A stretch of DNA of 64,000 nt from Herbiconiux flava. GTDB taxonomy: Bacteria > Actinomycetota > Actinomycetes > Actinomycetales > Microbacteriaceae. The stretch is from NCBI RefSeq assembly GCF_013409865.1, contig NZ_JACCBM010000001.1, forward strand, positions 1,736,001 through 1,800,000, given 5' to 3'. Below are positions 45,125-53,665 of the stretch, piece by piece. The notes below the pieces were generated by a model. It saw only the letters and a list, made by a program, of their open reading frames with translations, was not told the origin of the DNA and did not search any database. The position numbers were made by a program, and so were the translations under genes. The stretch's first letter is position 1. The number at the start of each line of letters is the position of its first letter.

Positions 45125-46525
45125 ATGCCAGAACATCCCTCCGGCGACGCGCAGCTAGCTGCACCTGCACCTGCGATTCACGGCTCATCTGGCTCTAGTC
45201 AATCTGAGGCTCACACTAGGCTCGTGAATATGCCGTCAATCTCGACGCCACAGCCTCGGTGGAAGTACATTGCAGACGATCTGGATGCCATGGCTGCTGG
45301 TCCCACTGCCGACCAGATAAGGATTGCCGACGCTGTCGGCGCGCCGCTAACGCCTAGTCTTCCTGCTCCCGTAGCCGCCGTGGTTATTCGGGATCATTTG
45401 AAGTCGGTTCTTTTTCAGGGAGTCGGCCGGCCCGCTGACCTTCCCGAAGCGCTGAGTGAACTCGAAGCCGAACTCGGCATTACGATTCGTGCTCACCTGG
45501 TGACAGGCTCTCGGGATGAAGTAAGTGCTTGGTTCCATGCCCGCTACATGGTGATGACTTCCAGGGGTTTGCGTGCTCTAATGCCCGAACCCGGGGACGT
45601 AGTAAGTAGGCAATCCGGGGTAATCGAGAACCGAGTAATTTCAAGCATTAGCGCCGATGGTCGCATCAACTTCAAGGGCCGACCTGCGGCCCGTGCCTGG
45701 CCAAATCACCTTACATCAGTCGCGCGGGTCGGGAGCACGGGACACGCGGAGGCTATCAGGCAGATAGACGCATCTCTTCGTAATGCCGCCAGTTACACAA
45801 GAGCAAGCTTCGGGAACTTCGTACCGCTATCGGAGTTTGCGCTCGACGAGTATGCGCCAGCAGCCGAAGCCGTCAGAGCTCTTGAGGAGCTCTTGGAATC
45901 AGGAGAACGCCTGGAGCAGCCATTCCAAAACCTGCTCCAACGGTATCCGGCGCTTCTTGCATCGGTGGTCATCGGGAACTGGAAAACATTTGTTATCCCG
46001 CAGCCTCGATTGGGTGCCGAACTAGTGCCAGATTTTCTGGTTCTTGGCTTTAACAGCCTCGGGCCTCAATGGGTCACCGTCGAGATTGAGGCGGCTCGTC
46101 ACAAGATCCTCAACCGTCATGGCCGGTTGTCCGGCCCTAGCAATCATGCAGTCCAGCAGATTCAAGATTGGCGAGAGTGGCTGACGGACCATATCGCCTA
46201 CGCGCAGACGGAACATCACCTTCATGGGCTGACCAACCGTGCGCCCGGGTTGGTCATCATCGGTCGAGACAGCCCATCGTCCCAACGGCAGGCCGCTCGA
46301 GCCCAATCAGAGGAAGACGCGCGTATTGCAGTCCACTCGTGGGACTGGTTGCTCCGAAACGCTCAAGCTCGCATCCAGAACCCGCTAGCGCCATCGCAGT
46401 TCGCGCTGGCGAATCTTCCAGAAGAGGCAAACTCAGCTTCGCTCTTCCAGTCGTCCTTACAGATCTCTGGCGACACTTTCGATGACTCTGAGGTTCTGGA
46501 CATCGACGATCTATTTTCGAGTTGA
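45125..46525 (+). CDS. Shedu-type anti-phage nuclease (SduA-like, DUF4263)
   Basis: 466 aa. The C-terminal DUF4263 PD-(D/E)xK-type nuclease region has VPDFLVLGFNSLGPQWVTVEIEAA, with the acidic pair in PDF and VEIE, and then NHAVQQIQDWREWL, the conserved Q-x-x-x-W helix of Shedu proteins. The N-terminal half is a variable sensing region. ATG 45125 has CGGAG upstream; ATG 45230 is a shorter alternative. Shedu is a single-gene anti-phage nuclease system. It sits between the XRE-ImmA pair (divergent) and further island genes. Confidence 0.82.
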   Translation: MPEHPSGDAQLAAPAPAIHGSSGSSQSEAHTRLVNMPSISTPQPRWKYIADDLDAMAAGPTADQIRIADAVGAPLTPSLPAPVAAVVIRDHLKSVLFQGVGRPADLPEALSELEAELGITIRAHLVTGSRDEVSAWFHARYMVMTSRGLRALMPEPGDVVSRQSGVIENRVISSISADGRINFKGRPAARAWPNHLTSVARVGSTGHAEAIRQIDASLRNAASYTRASFGNFVPLSEFALDEYAPAAEAVRALEELLESGERLEQPFQNLLQRYPALLASVVIGNWKTFVIPQPRLGAELVPDFLVLGFNSLGPQWVTVEIEAARHKILNRHGRLSGPSNHAVQQIQDWREWLTDHIAYAQTEHHLHGLTNRAPGLVIIGRDSPSSQRQAARAQSEEDARIAVHSWDWLLRNAQARIQNPLAPSQFALANLPEEANSASLFQSSLQISGDTFDDSEVLDIDDLFSS

Positions 46526-46618
46526 ATCGCCTCTGTCGGAACGCTGCCTCGGTCGCCTCACCTGCTGGTCAAAGGCTAAGCGCCTTACGATTGGGATATT
46601 CGTGGGGAGGGGGGAAGC

Positions 46619-47380
46619 ATGGCAGAAAACCAGGACTACCGCTTGGTGATTGGGAAGGTGCCCAATAACGGTGATCCCCTTGGCACCGGCGGAACGCGAC
46701 GGCCCGGTGGCACGCTATCGTCCCAGGTGCGTGACCTTCGGGAAGTCGGCGACGATGCCCTCGCGAGATTGGACGCGCCGGTGTCGTCCACGTCACCGAG
46801 CTTCGCCAAGGAGCTGGGTAGGCAGCTTCTATTCAACATCGCCGATCAACTCGCGCGCGAGGTTGTCATCCCGGGCAGCAAGAAAGTCTGGAACGAGCGA
46901 GTCGCTCCCGCGATCGGACAGAAATGGAAGACGTGGCGCGCGAAGCAGGTGCCTTCAGACGAAAGCGACTCCGTGGAGGTTTCCGAGGGTGAATGGGTTG
47001 ATGTCGATTGGAGCGAGCCCGCTGCAGAGATCGAGGCTATAGACCGCCCGACTATCGTGTTGAGTCGGCAGGAAGCTCAATGGCGCATCGCGGAGGCGCG
47101 GCGGGCCGCTCGCGAATTGGCACAGCATCTGGCTGTATTGCGTGCTTCAGGAGTGGTGGACGACCTCGACGTGCTTTCACTGCTCGTAGGGGATGGTGCA
47201 CTCGAAATGACCGCGACGGCTTCAAGCAAAGCTGGGCAAGACCTCGTGGAGGACGCAGATCTGAAGCCTGAGCCGACCCGCATCTCGCAACGCCCTATCC
47301 ATACCGAGAACTCGTATTCGCCGTGGCGAAGGGTGCCCACCGAGGACGATGAGGATGGTCACTCGTCGGCGCCGCAATGA
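46619..47380 (+). CDS. hypothetical protein
   Basis: 253 aa with a strong GGGGAGGGGGGAAGC ribosome site before ATG. An N-terminal low-complexity part (about 1-60) is followed by an amphipathic segment AKELGRQLLFNIADQLAREV and an acidic middle, then a helix LSRQEAQWRIAEARRAARELAQHL and a disordered tail. No family recognised. The stop overlaps an ATG in the decayed recombinase frame. Confidence 0.6.
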   Translation: MAENQDYRLVIGKVPNNGDPLGTGGTRRPGGTLSSQVRDLREVGDDALARLDAPVSSTSPSFAKELGRQLLFNIADQLAREVVIPGSKKVWNERVAPAIGQKWKTWRAKQVPSDESDSVEVSEGEWVDVDWSEPAAEIEAIDRPTIVLSRQEAQWRIAEARRAARELAQHLAVLRASGVVDDLDVLSLLVGDGALEMTATASSKAGQDLVEDADLKPEPTRISQRPIHTENSYSPWRRVPTEDDEDGHSSAPQ

Positions 47381-47757
47381 GATCACACAGCGCACATGCC
47401 GGGGCTGGCCTTCAGGTGAATCGCGGCGGCGGTGATGTTGACACCCGAACGCCGATAGGGGCAATGGTGTTCACGGTGATGACTGCGCTTGCGCAGATGG
47501 AGTTTGACATCGAGCGGGAGCGTATCGGCGACTTTGTCAGCGAGCGGCGCACTGCAAGCGAGGACCTTGGTGGCCACCGATGACAGTTCATGGACTCGCA
47601 GATTCGGGGCGCCGCTTACCTGTTCGAGTAGCAGAAACCACCTGCACAAATGGCGAGGAATCTAGGGATGTCGCGCGCGACTCTGTATCGACAAATCCGT
47701 GAACTCGAACAGCGGGCCAGATACCTCGAACTCCTCGACGCTCTCGAAGATTACTGA
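47377..47757 (+). pseudogene. decayed serine recombinase (3' part)
   Basis: In one frame this reads DVDTRTPIGAMVFTVMTALAQMEFDIERERIGDFVSERR, the E-helix region of serine resolvases, then a TGA stop (47581-47583), a TAG stop (47629-47631) and finally AQMARNLGMSRATLYRQIRELEQ, the C-terminal recombinase HTH, ending at TGA 47755-47757. The catalytic Ser domain is missing. It is a remnant with two nonsense codons, evidence of past element mobility in the island. Confidence 0.85.
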
Positions 47758-48105
47758 TTTGTGTCCTTCCTCGGGGTCCCGTTCTTCGATCTGGGATCGC
47801 TGTCTCGGAACTCGTCATCTGCTGGGCGCACTCGACATCACCAATCCTGCGGTGAACACTCGCGTCAGCGACCTTGGGATGACCGCGTTCATCAGAGCAG
47901 AACCCGCCACGGCAAACGACGGTGGGACGATTCTTCACAGCCTGACTATCGGACCATGCACGACAGATCCAGCAGCGGCAGACGCCGGCGCGCGCTTAGC
48001 CTTATCTCGTCGTTGATGCGACGATGTGCCGGTCGACATAGCAAATATTCCATTCCGCAGCAGCAGCAACATTCCGCCTGCTTCTACTGGATGCGAAGCG
48101 GGTCC
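47758..48105. other. intergenic region without recognised gene
   Basis: About 348 bases downstream of the recombinase remnant and before the 3' end of the ADP-ribosyltransferase-like gene. I see no supported gene; it may be decayed element DNA. Confidence 0.45.
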
Positions 48106-48594
48106 CTACCGAATTCGCGGCCGCGGGGGCAGGCCATGCGCGGCACGTACTTCGTCGATGAACGAAGCCAACCGTGCCGAGTTCTCTGGTGAATCAGGGT
48201 TGACGCCTTTGACCATCACCTTGACCACTGTCGCGGTGGTGCACTGAAAGGTCACATACGGTCCTTTAGGGGTGTCCGTGTCAATTTCGACGTTGTCAGG
48301 GCCGGTCATCACTTGGTAGACCGCACCCCAATTCTTCGCGGACCCCGGCCGTTTGGCGTAATGTGCCGCGACCCCGACTGCGATGAATCGGTCGGTCGTG
48401 ATGTAGATCCGATCTTTCCGAATCTGCTTCTCGGGACTGATCTCTCGGAACACGTCGCTCAGGTTGTGGGATTGAGTGACGGACGCCGGCAAGAGAGCGT
48501 CGCCGGCCTGAAGTCCCGGAAATCCTCCGTGATAGACCTTGACCCTTCCAGCGCGAATGTCACGGCTGAGCTGAGCGAGTTCTTCGGGCGTCAT
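48106..48594 (-). CDS. ADP-ribosyltransferase-fold protein (Arr-like)
   Basis: 162 aa. VYHGGFPGLQAGDALLPASV at the start, IYITTDRFIAVGVAAHYAKRPGS in the middle and WGAVYQVMTGPDNVEIDTDTPKGPYVTFQCTTATVVKV at the end fit the H-Y-[D/E]-type ADP-ribosyltransferase fold seen in rifampin ADP-ribosyltransferases and related phage-associated enzymes (NAD-binding HG and the Y strand). The target cannot be deduced; a toxin or defence effector is possible. No recognised antitoxin partner. Confidence 0.55.
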   Translation of the reverse strand: MTPEELAQLSRDIRAGRVKVYHGGFPGLQAGDALLPASVTQSHNLSDVFREISPEKQIRKDRIYITTDRFIAVGVAAHYAKRPGSAKNWGAVYQVMTGPDNVEIDTDTPKGPYVTFQCTTATVVKVMVKGVNPDSPENSARLASFIDEVRAAHGLPPRPRIR

Positions 48595-48669
48595 GTTTCT
48601 CCAATGTAAGCGGGTGGCGCGGCCAGGGCGGATGCTCTAGCGCGGAATGCGCCACCAGCCGGAGGAAGA

Positions 48670-49458
48670 TTAATTGCTGTCATTCTTGGCCGCGGAATGG
48701 TCGTCGTGGGTGTCGAAGAATGCGTCTACGATCGTCATGGCCAACGATTCATCGGTCCCTTCCTCGACTAGGAGACGGTAGGTGAGCATGATGACGAAGA
48801 CCGTCATCATGCGGTGAGCGTCGAGGTCGGGGTCCAGGACGTGCGGTCGCCCCACGCCCATGGTGTCGTCTGACACTGGTGCGTAGGCGCCGGCGAGATA
48901 GCCGGTTGCATGGGCATAGGACGATTCCTCCCGCCACGCCCGGAATGGGCCGGGATTCTTCACGATTGTTGCGTGCGCGGCCGAGGCAAATTTCCGAGCC
49001 TGATCCTTGATCTGTCCGTTGCTAGTGACGTTGAGGACGAAGGCGTTCATCGCTTCGAAATCGGGCTCCTCATTCCATCCCATCTCGCGGAGATGGTCGA
49101 ACGTTTTCAGGGTCTGCTCGCGCTCAGCGTCGAGCATGGCGTCGACTGCTCCTGCGCGGTCTGACTGGGGCAGGTCGTGGAGCCAGTGAAGACGCATTGC
49201 GATCTCGATGAAGCAGCGACGGTTCGGTGCTGCTGCCGGAGACATGTCGGCAAGCGTCAGGGTGGCGACGACCTTGCTCTGTTCGAATGATGCACGAAGC
49301 CAGCCCACGACAAACTGGGTGACTCGATCGACCGGCACCTGTGAGAGCTCTACGGCGAGAACCCGGTGTGCGGAGGCGAGTGCATACTCCGCGTTCCCGA
49401 ACCGTAGTGGTTTGCCAGTGGCGTGACGCCGCTGAGCTTTTGATCGTCGTCCACTCAT
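48670..49458 (-). CDS. DUF5677-like helical protein
   Basis: 262 aa. All-helical with the motif APNRRCFIEIAMRLHWLHDL in the middle and ESSYAHATGYLAGAY near the end, resembling DUF5677-type proteins often found in defence islands. The C-terminal Asp/Ser tail is acidic. Family function unknown. ATG 49458 has no clear Shine-Dalgarno. Confidence 0.55.
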   Translation of the reverse strand: MSGRRSKAQRRHATGKPLRFGNAEYALASAHRVLAVELSQVPVDRVTQFVVGWLRASFEQSKVVATLTLADMSPAAAPNRRCFIEIAMRLHWLHDLPQSDRAGAVDAMLDAEREQTLKTFDHLREMGWNEEPDFEAMNAFVLNVTSNGQIKDQARKFASAAHATIVKNPGPFRAWREESSYAHATGYLAGAYAPVSDDTMGVGRPHVLDPDLDAHRMMTVFVIMLTYRLLVEEGTDESLAMTIVDAFFDTHDDHSAAKNDSN

Positions 49459-49488
49459 CTGCGAACGCTATCGCGCCAGCGCATCATC

Positions 49489-49821
49489 GTGGTCCAGGCG
49501 CTGGCTTCGCTTGGGCCCGTCGGGTCAGGGTTACTGAGCCTTCGTTTTCCACCTAAGTACGCGGCAGAGATTCAGGCCCTGCTTGACGACAATGGGCTCA
49601 AGCACAGTGCCGCGATAGAACACTCAGACGGTGCCGAACTCGCGATTGAAACAAAAACCGTCGTGGCCGGGGCACTTGGTGCCGTGGGCGTTGGAGGGGT
49701 CGCAGCCGGGATCGCATCGATGTCCAAGACCTTCGTGCATCGCCACGACGGCAAGCACGTCATCACCGGTGACATCGACGTCACCGGATTCTCGATGAAG
49801 AAGACCGAGGAGATCATCTAG
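49489..49821 (+). CDS. small hypothetical protein, in-frame sequence continues past TAG stop
   Basis: 110 aa from GTG 49489. Contains a Gly/Ala-rich hydrophobic segment TVVAGALGAVGVGGVAAGIAS, then FVHRHDGKHVITGDIDVTGFSMKKTEEII and a TAG stop at 49819-49821. The same frame continues as RQVAAQAQRDADWFASIESD to a TAA at 49894-49896 with strongly G/C third positions, so the TAG may be a recent nonsense mutation (or readthrough). No family recognised. Confidence 0.5.
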   Translation: MVQALASLGPVGSGLLSLRFPPKYAAEIQALLDDNGLKHSAAIEHSDGAELAIETKTVVAGALGAVGVGGVAAGIASMSKTFVHRHDGKHVITGDIDVTGFSMKKTEEII

Positions 49822-49896
49822 CGGCAGGTCGCTGCTCAGGCGCAGCGCGATGCCGACTGGTTCGCGTCGATCGAGTCTGACCCGACCGACCAGTAA

Positions 49897-50311
49897 CGAC
49901 CCCCTAATCGGGTAGCCCGACTCATTCGACAACCGATCTCAGAACCCCGTCGCGTAATGCACCTTCCGGCTCGCCATCTGATCTGATCTGTGAATATGCA
50001 TCGGGACTCGTCGGAGTGTCAGTCACGACGTCTAGGCGCGCGACGATACGTCCCACGAAGTAGAGCGGAGCCGCCTTCAGGTGAATGATATGGGAGGGCG
50101 GAACGATTCGATCATTTCGCCCTCCCATGAAGGTTCGCGTGAGCCGGTGCCTGGCCTAATTGCCGAAAACAATCGTGTCCGGCTGTCCGGTGAGAATAAC
50201 CCGCTCGTGAAGCTCGTCGATCCGTTCGCCGACTGCAGCGCTGCACTAGCATTCGGGTGAGTCGCATGGTCGCGTTCGGCGGAGCGCTCGTACACCAGGG
50301 GAGAATGGGTG
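49897..50311. other. intergenic region with a strong hairpin
   Basis: About 415 bases before the RloC-like gene. Apart from the hairpin at 50090-50128 I find nothing convincing; a 68-aa reverse frame (49922-50128) begins inside the hairpin and is doubtful. Confidence 0.45.
50090..50128. terminator. perfect 11-bp hairpin
   Basis: ATGGGAGGGCG (50090-50100) pairs perfectly with CGCCCTCCCAT (50118-50128); the 17-base loop contains a nested GATTCGATC micro-hairpin. It may be a terminator or structured RNA element ahead of the RloC-like gene. Confidence 0.4.
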
Positions 50312-52873
50312 ATGGGGACAACAACGGCCGCGCGGATCGATCCGCGGGACTTGCTCAGCGAGTGGGCGAACGGTTCTGATGAGTGGGTCCGGTACATCGT
50401 CCGGAATGTTCTCACCGGCACTGGACCCCTCAACGCCGACCAGTCGGCGATCGCGTATGCATTGTTTCGGCAGGAGAAGGCCTTCGATGCCCGAGAGCTG
50501 CCTACGGAGGAGCCGTTAGCGACGTTGGAGTCCGTAGAGGAGGCGATTGAACCGCTGACGCTAACCTCGGTGTCGGAGGTGGCCGGGGTTAACGCGCTCG
50601 TTGCCGGCGGCGTCATCGAACCTCACGCGGGCCTGACGATCCTCTTTGGCGAGAACGGTACAGGTAAGACCGGGTACTCGCGGATCTTCAAAGCCCTCGC
50701 GGCCAGCCGGACTGCTGACGTAATCCTTGGTGACATTGAAGCGGCGACCTCTTTGCCGCAATCCGCGCTAATTAGCTACACCTTGGGGTCTGAGGCGAAA
50801 ACATACACATGGAGCGGCGGACAGGGGGTGGCCCCGTTCACCCGGATGTCAATTTTCGACAGCCCCTCGGTGAGCTTCCACGTCGACGACGACCTGGAAT
50901 ACGTCTATGTACCGGCCGCGTTGGCACTGTTCAACCACGTCATAGCGGGCATTAAGACGGTGCAAAGCACGATCGATCGGAGCGTGAAAGAGCTGCGCTC
51001 CGCCCCAAACGGACTGCTGACCCGTTTTTCGCGCAACGCGACCGTGTACCCGTTGATCGAGACTCTTGGAGCATCGACCGACCTCGAATACCTGAGATCT
51101 TTCGTCGACACGAGGAATGACGTGGAGACTCACGTTGGGGACCTCCGCCGCACTGTAGCCGCTTTGGAAGCTGACACGATCAGTGCAGAGATCAAAGTTG
51201 TGCAGCGAGTTGAACGTATTCTCTCCCAGGCGTCCGCCGCGGCCACGGTGATCGCCGGCCTCGATCTTGATGCATATATTCGTGAACGGGAGACGCTCCG
51301 CGGCCTGCTGGACGACTACCGCATCTTCAGGAAGTCGCTGTTTGAAGCAGCAGATCTTCCCACTGAGCCCGATGACACATGGAGCGCGTTCATCACAGCC
51401 GGTGAGGCCTACCAGGGGCACCTGGTGGCGCTCGGTGTGCACGACACCGAGCGGTGCCTGTACTGCCGTCAATCGGTCAACGACGAAGCGCGTACATTGA
51501 TTGAGAAGTACTCGCAATATCTCGATGACAAGATCAGCGTCGACATTGACGCTTCCCGTGCCCGGCTTCAAGCCCTTACCGCTCCGATCACCGCTCTGGT
51601 TGTCACTGATGCTGCAACGTTCGCCGCTGAATACGCCGACAGTGCTGATAAACCCGCCTTCCACGTCGAGCTGAGCCGCATGCTTAAGACCGCGAACACC
51701 CTCTCCGAACTGCTGAGCACCGCCGCACCTGTCACCCCGGCTCTCACCAAGCACGCCTCCGCAGATGCCGGCGGACTGAGCGTCGCCCTGTCTACCACCT
51801 CGACTCAGTTGGCAGAGCTGAAGTCGCAAGCCGCGACCCGTTCGGACACGCTTGCTGCGAAGAAGAAGGAACTCGTCGAGCTCGAAGCCGCGGTCGAGCT
51901 CGGTAAATCCTGGACCGCGATCGAGGCACAGGTGAAAGACACGAAGCAGGCTGACCGACTCGCGCTACTGGCAAAGCCCATGCCCGGGCTCCTCCGCACC
52001 GTCACGGGACTTGCCAAGACCGCCAGCGATCAGATGATAAACGAAAGCTTCGACGCGCTATTCACCCAAGAATGCGCTGCCTTGCGTGCCCCAACGCTGA
52101 ACATCGAATTTGTGGGCCGCCAAGGACGCGCACAACGCCGCAAGGTCCTCACCGGCAAACACAAACCATCGGCCGTGTTGTCCGAGGGCGAGCAGAAGGT
52201 GCTTGCGATGGCAGACTTCCTTGCCGAAGCGCGCTTAGCCGGAATCACCGCCCCGGTCATCTTCGACGACCCCGTATCCAGCCTCGACCACCGCCGCATC
52301 AACGAAGTCGCTCAACGTGTAGTCCTACTCGCTGAAACCACCCAGGTGATGGTCTTCACCCACGACATCTTCTTCGCCAGCACCCTGCTCTCGCTGATGG
52401 AAACCAGCAAGCGCTGCTCGTACTTCCAGATCACAGACGAGGACGGCAAGGGCAAAATCACCCGCGCGACAGGCCCCCGCTGGGACAGTCTCACCAATAT
52501 CAAAAAGAACATCAACGAAACCATCCAGGCCGCCAAAACGCAGGATGGCGACGCGCGTGCCGCGCTCGTGCGCACCGGCTACGACTGGGTTCGCGCCTGG
52601 TGCGAGGTTTTCACCGAAACAGAACTCCTCCAAGGGGTCACCCAGCGGTATCAACCCAACGTTCGGATGACAAACCTGCCGAAGATCAAAGCCGAAGCAC
52701 TCCCAACCGCGATTGAGACCGTCAACCGTGTGTTCGAGGAAGCCTGCCGCTACATTGACGGCCACTCCCAACCCCTCCCCACACTCGGAGTCAGCCCGAC
52801 ACTCGCCGGACTCGAAACCCACTGGGCAGAATTAGCGGCGACGCGCAGTGCCTACTTGTCTGCGGACAACTAA
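50312..52873 (+). CDS. RloC/PrrC-like AAA_13 ATPase with zinc hook
   Basis: About 853 aa Rad50/SMC-like ABC ATPase of the AAA_13 group. Walker A is LFGENGTGKTG (about residues 112-122), a long helical region carries the zinc-hook ERCLYCRQ (C383, C386 of the longer frame), the signature is VLSEGEQKVLAM and Walker B is VIFDDPVSSLD, with H-loop FTHDIFFA. The C-terminal 170 residues, including AALVRTGYDWVRAWCEVFTETELLQG, sit where RloC/PrrC carry their anticodon nuclease. Start is ATG 50312 after GGGGAGAA; GTG 50309 is just upstream. RloC family proteins cleave tRNA anticodon loops upon phage infection or DNA damage; this specific activity is inferred. Confidence 0.75.
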   Translation: MGTTTAARIDPRDLLSEWANGSDEWVRYIVRNVLTGTGPLNADQSAIAYALFRQEKAFDARELPTEEPLATLESVEEAIEPLTLTSVSEVAGVNALVAGGVIEPHAGLTILFGENGTGKTGYSRIFKALAASRTADVILGDIEAATSLPQSALISYTLGSEAKTYTWSGGQGVAPFTRMSIFDSPSVSFHVDDDLEYVYVPAALALFNHVIAGIKTVQSTIDRSVKELRSAPNGLLTRFSRNATVYPLIETLGASTDLEYLRSFVDTRNDVETHVGDLRRTVAALEADTISAEIKVVQRVERILSQASAAATVIAGLDLDAYIRERETLRGLLDDYRIFRKSLFEAADLPTEPDDTWSAFITAGEAYQGHLVALGVHDTERCLYCRQSVNDEARTLIEKYSQYLDDKISVDIDASRARLQALTAPITALVVTDAATFAAEYADSADKPAFHVELSRMLKTANTLSELLSTAAPVTPALTKHASADAGGLSVALSTTSTQLAELKSQAATRSDTLAAKKKELVELEAAVELGKSWTAIEAQVKDTKQADRLALLAKPMPGLLRTVTGLAKTASDQMINESFDALFTQECAALRAPTLNIEFVGRQGRAQRRKVLTGKHKPSAVLSEGEQKVLAMADFLAEARLAGITAPVIFDDPVSSLDHRRINEVAQRVVLLAETTQVMVFTHDIFFASTLLSLMETSKRCSYFQITDEDGKGKITRATGPRWDSLTNIKKNINETIQAAKTQDGDARAALVRTGYDWVRAWCEVFTETELLQGVTQRYQPNVRMTNLPKIKAEALPTAIETVNRVFEEACRYIDGHSQPLPTLGVSPTLAGLETHWAELAATRSAYLSADN

Positions 52874-53299
52874 CTCAGGAGCGAATAGGTGGGAGCTTCG
52901 TGTCTATCAACCGATGTCAAGTGCGCCGAGTGGTGCTGACTAGACGGATCTTGTAGGCGTCCAGAGCCCGTATGTCGTGAGCCTGAATAGGTACTCCGAA
53001 GGCGTTATGCGGCGAACCAGTAACGATCGTCTCCGGAACGGTAAGCGCCGTAAAGCGTCCTCGCGCGGTCTAGGTGCGGCTGTCTCGATGCGCAGTTGAT
53101 CGCGATCTAGTGATTCCCAGGCTCTCCGAGCCTGGCTGTCGCGCCCAGGCCACGGCTTGAATCCGTTCTCCGCCTGGAGGTCGAACCCGTCTTGGAGCGA
53201 GAGACTCCATCAGGAACGTGGCCTTGCTCGAGTGCTCGTCGACGGCGTGGATGGACGCGCAGACGAGGTCATCCTGATGGGTGTTGAGATACTCGACTC
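52874..53299. other. intergenic region without recognised gene
   Basis: About 426 bases between the RloC-like gene and the ApeA partner. Contains the hairpin at 53117-53135; no supported gene or clear promoter. Confidence 0.45.
53117..53135. terminator. 8-bp perfect hairpin
   Basis: CCAGGCTC (53117-53124) pairs perfectly with GAGCCTGG (53128-53135) around a three-base loop. Possibly a terminator downstream of the RloC-like gene. Confidence 0.4.
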
Positions 53300-53665
53300 A
53301 TGGTCAGCTATCTCCAGAATCTGCTCCTCGAGGTCGACGCGATCGAGGAGCAGTACGTGGCGATCGCCGGCTCGACTCCGATCGGGGATGTGAATCTAAA
53401 CGAGGGCGGGTACGGTACCGTCCTTATCGTCGGCACCCCGGTTTGGGGCCGGGCCCCGTCAACCGCTCCCGAGGAGGTTGCGCGCTCTCAGTGTCTGAGT
53501 GCGTTCTCCGACTGGTTCATCCGCTATCGCCTCTTGTTCCCCGATCGTCTGCCTCGGGTGATGACTACCCTTCGCGAGTCCACGAAACCGCTCGCCACCG
53601 CCCTCGGCGTATCCAGCGTGCGCCGTGCACTCGACACTCCCGGAGAAGTCGAGGCCGCGCAGTGA
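53300..53665 (+). CDS. small helical protein coupled to ApeA
   Basis: 121 aa. Helical N-terminus VSYLQNLLLEVDAIEEQYVAI, a turn IGDVNLNEGGYGTVLIVGT, then helices FSDWFIRYRLLFPD and a tail ending LDTPGEVEAAQ. No family recognised. Its stop overlaps the ApeA start (GTGA), so the two are co-translated; it may be a regulator, cofactor or immunity protein for the HEPN effector. Confidence 0.6.
   Translation: MVSYLQNLLLEVDAIEEQYVAIAGSTPIGDVNLNEGGYGTVLIVGTPVWGRAPSTAPEEVARSQCLSAFSDWFIRYRLLFPDRLPRVMTTLRESTKPLATALGVSSVRRALDTPGEVEAAQ

Noticed and set aside
49922..50128. 68-aa reverse frame
   Set aside because: It starts inside a perfect hairpin, has no ribosome site, weak third-position GC bias and no recognisable motif.
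53157..53393. 78-aa forward frame upstream of the ApeA partner
   Set aside because: The C-terminal part overlaps the 121-aa gene in another frame and is Ser/Arg-rich; no support for translation.
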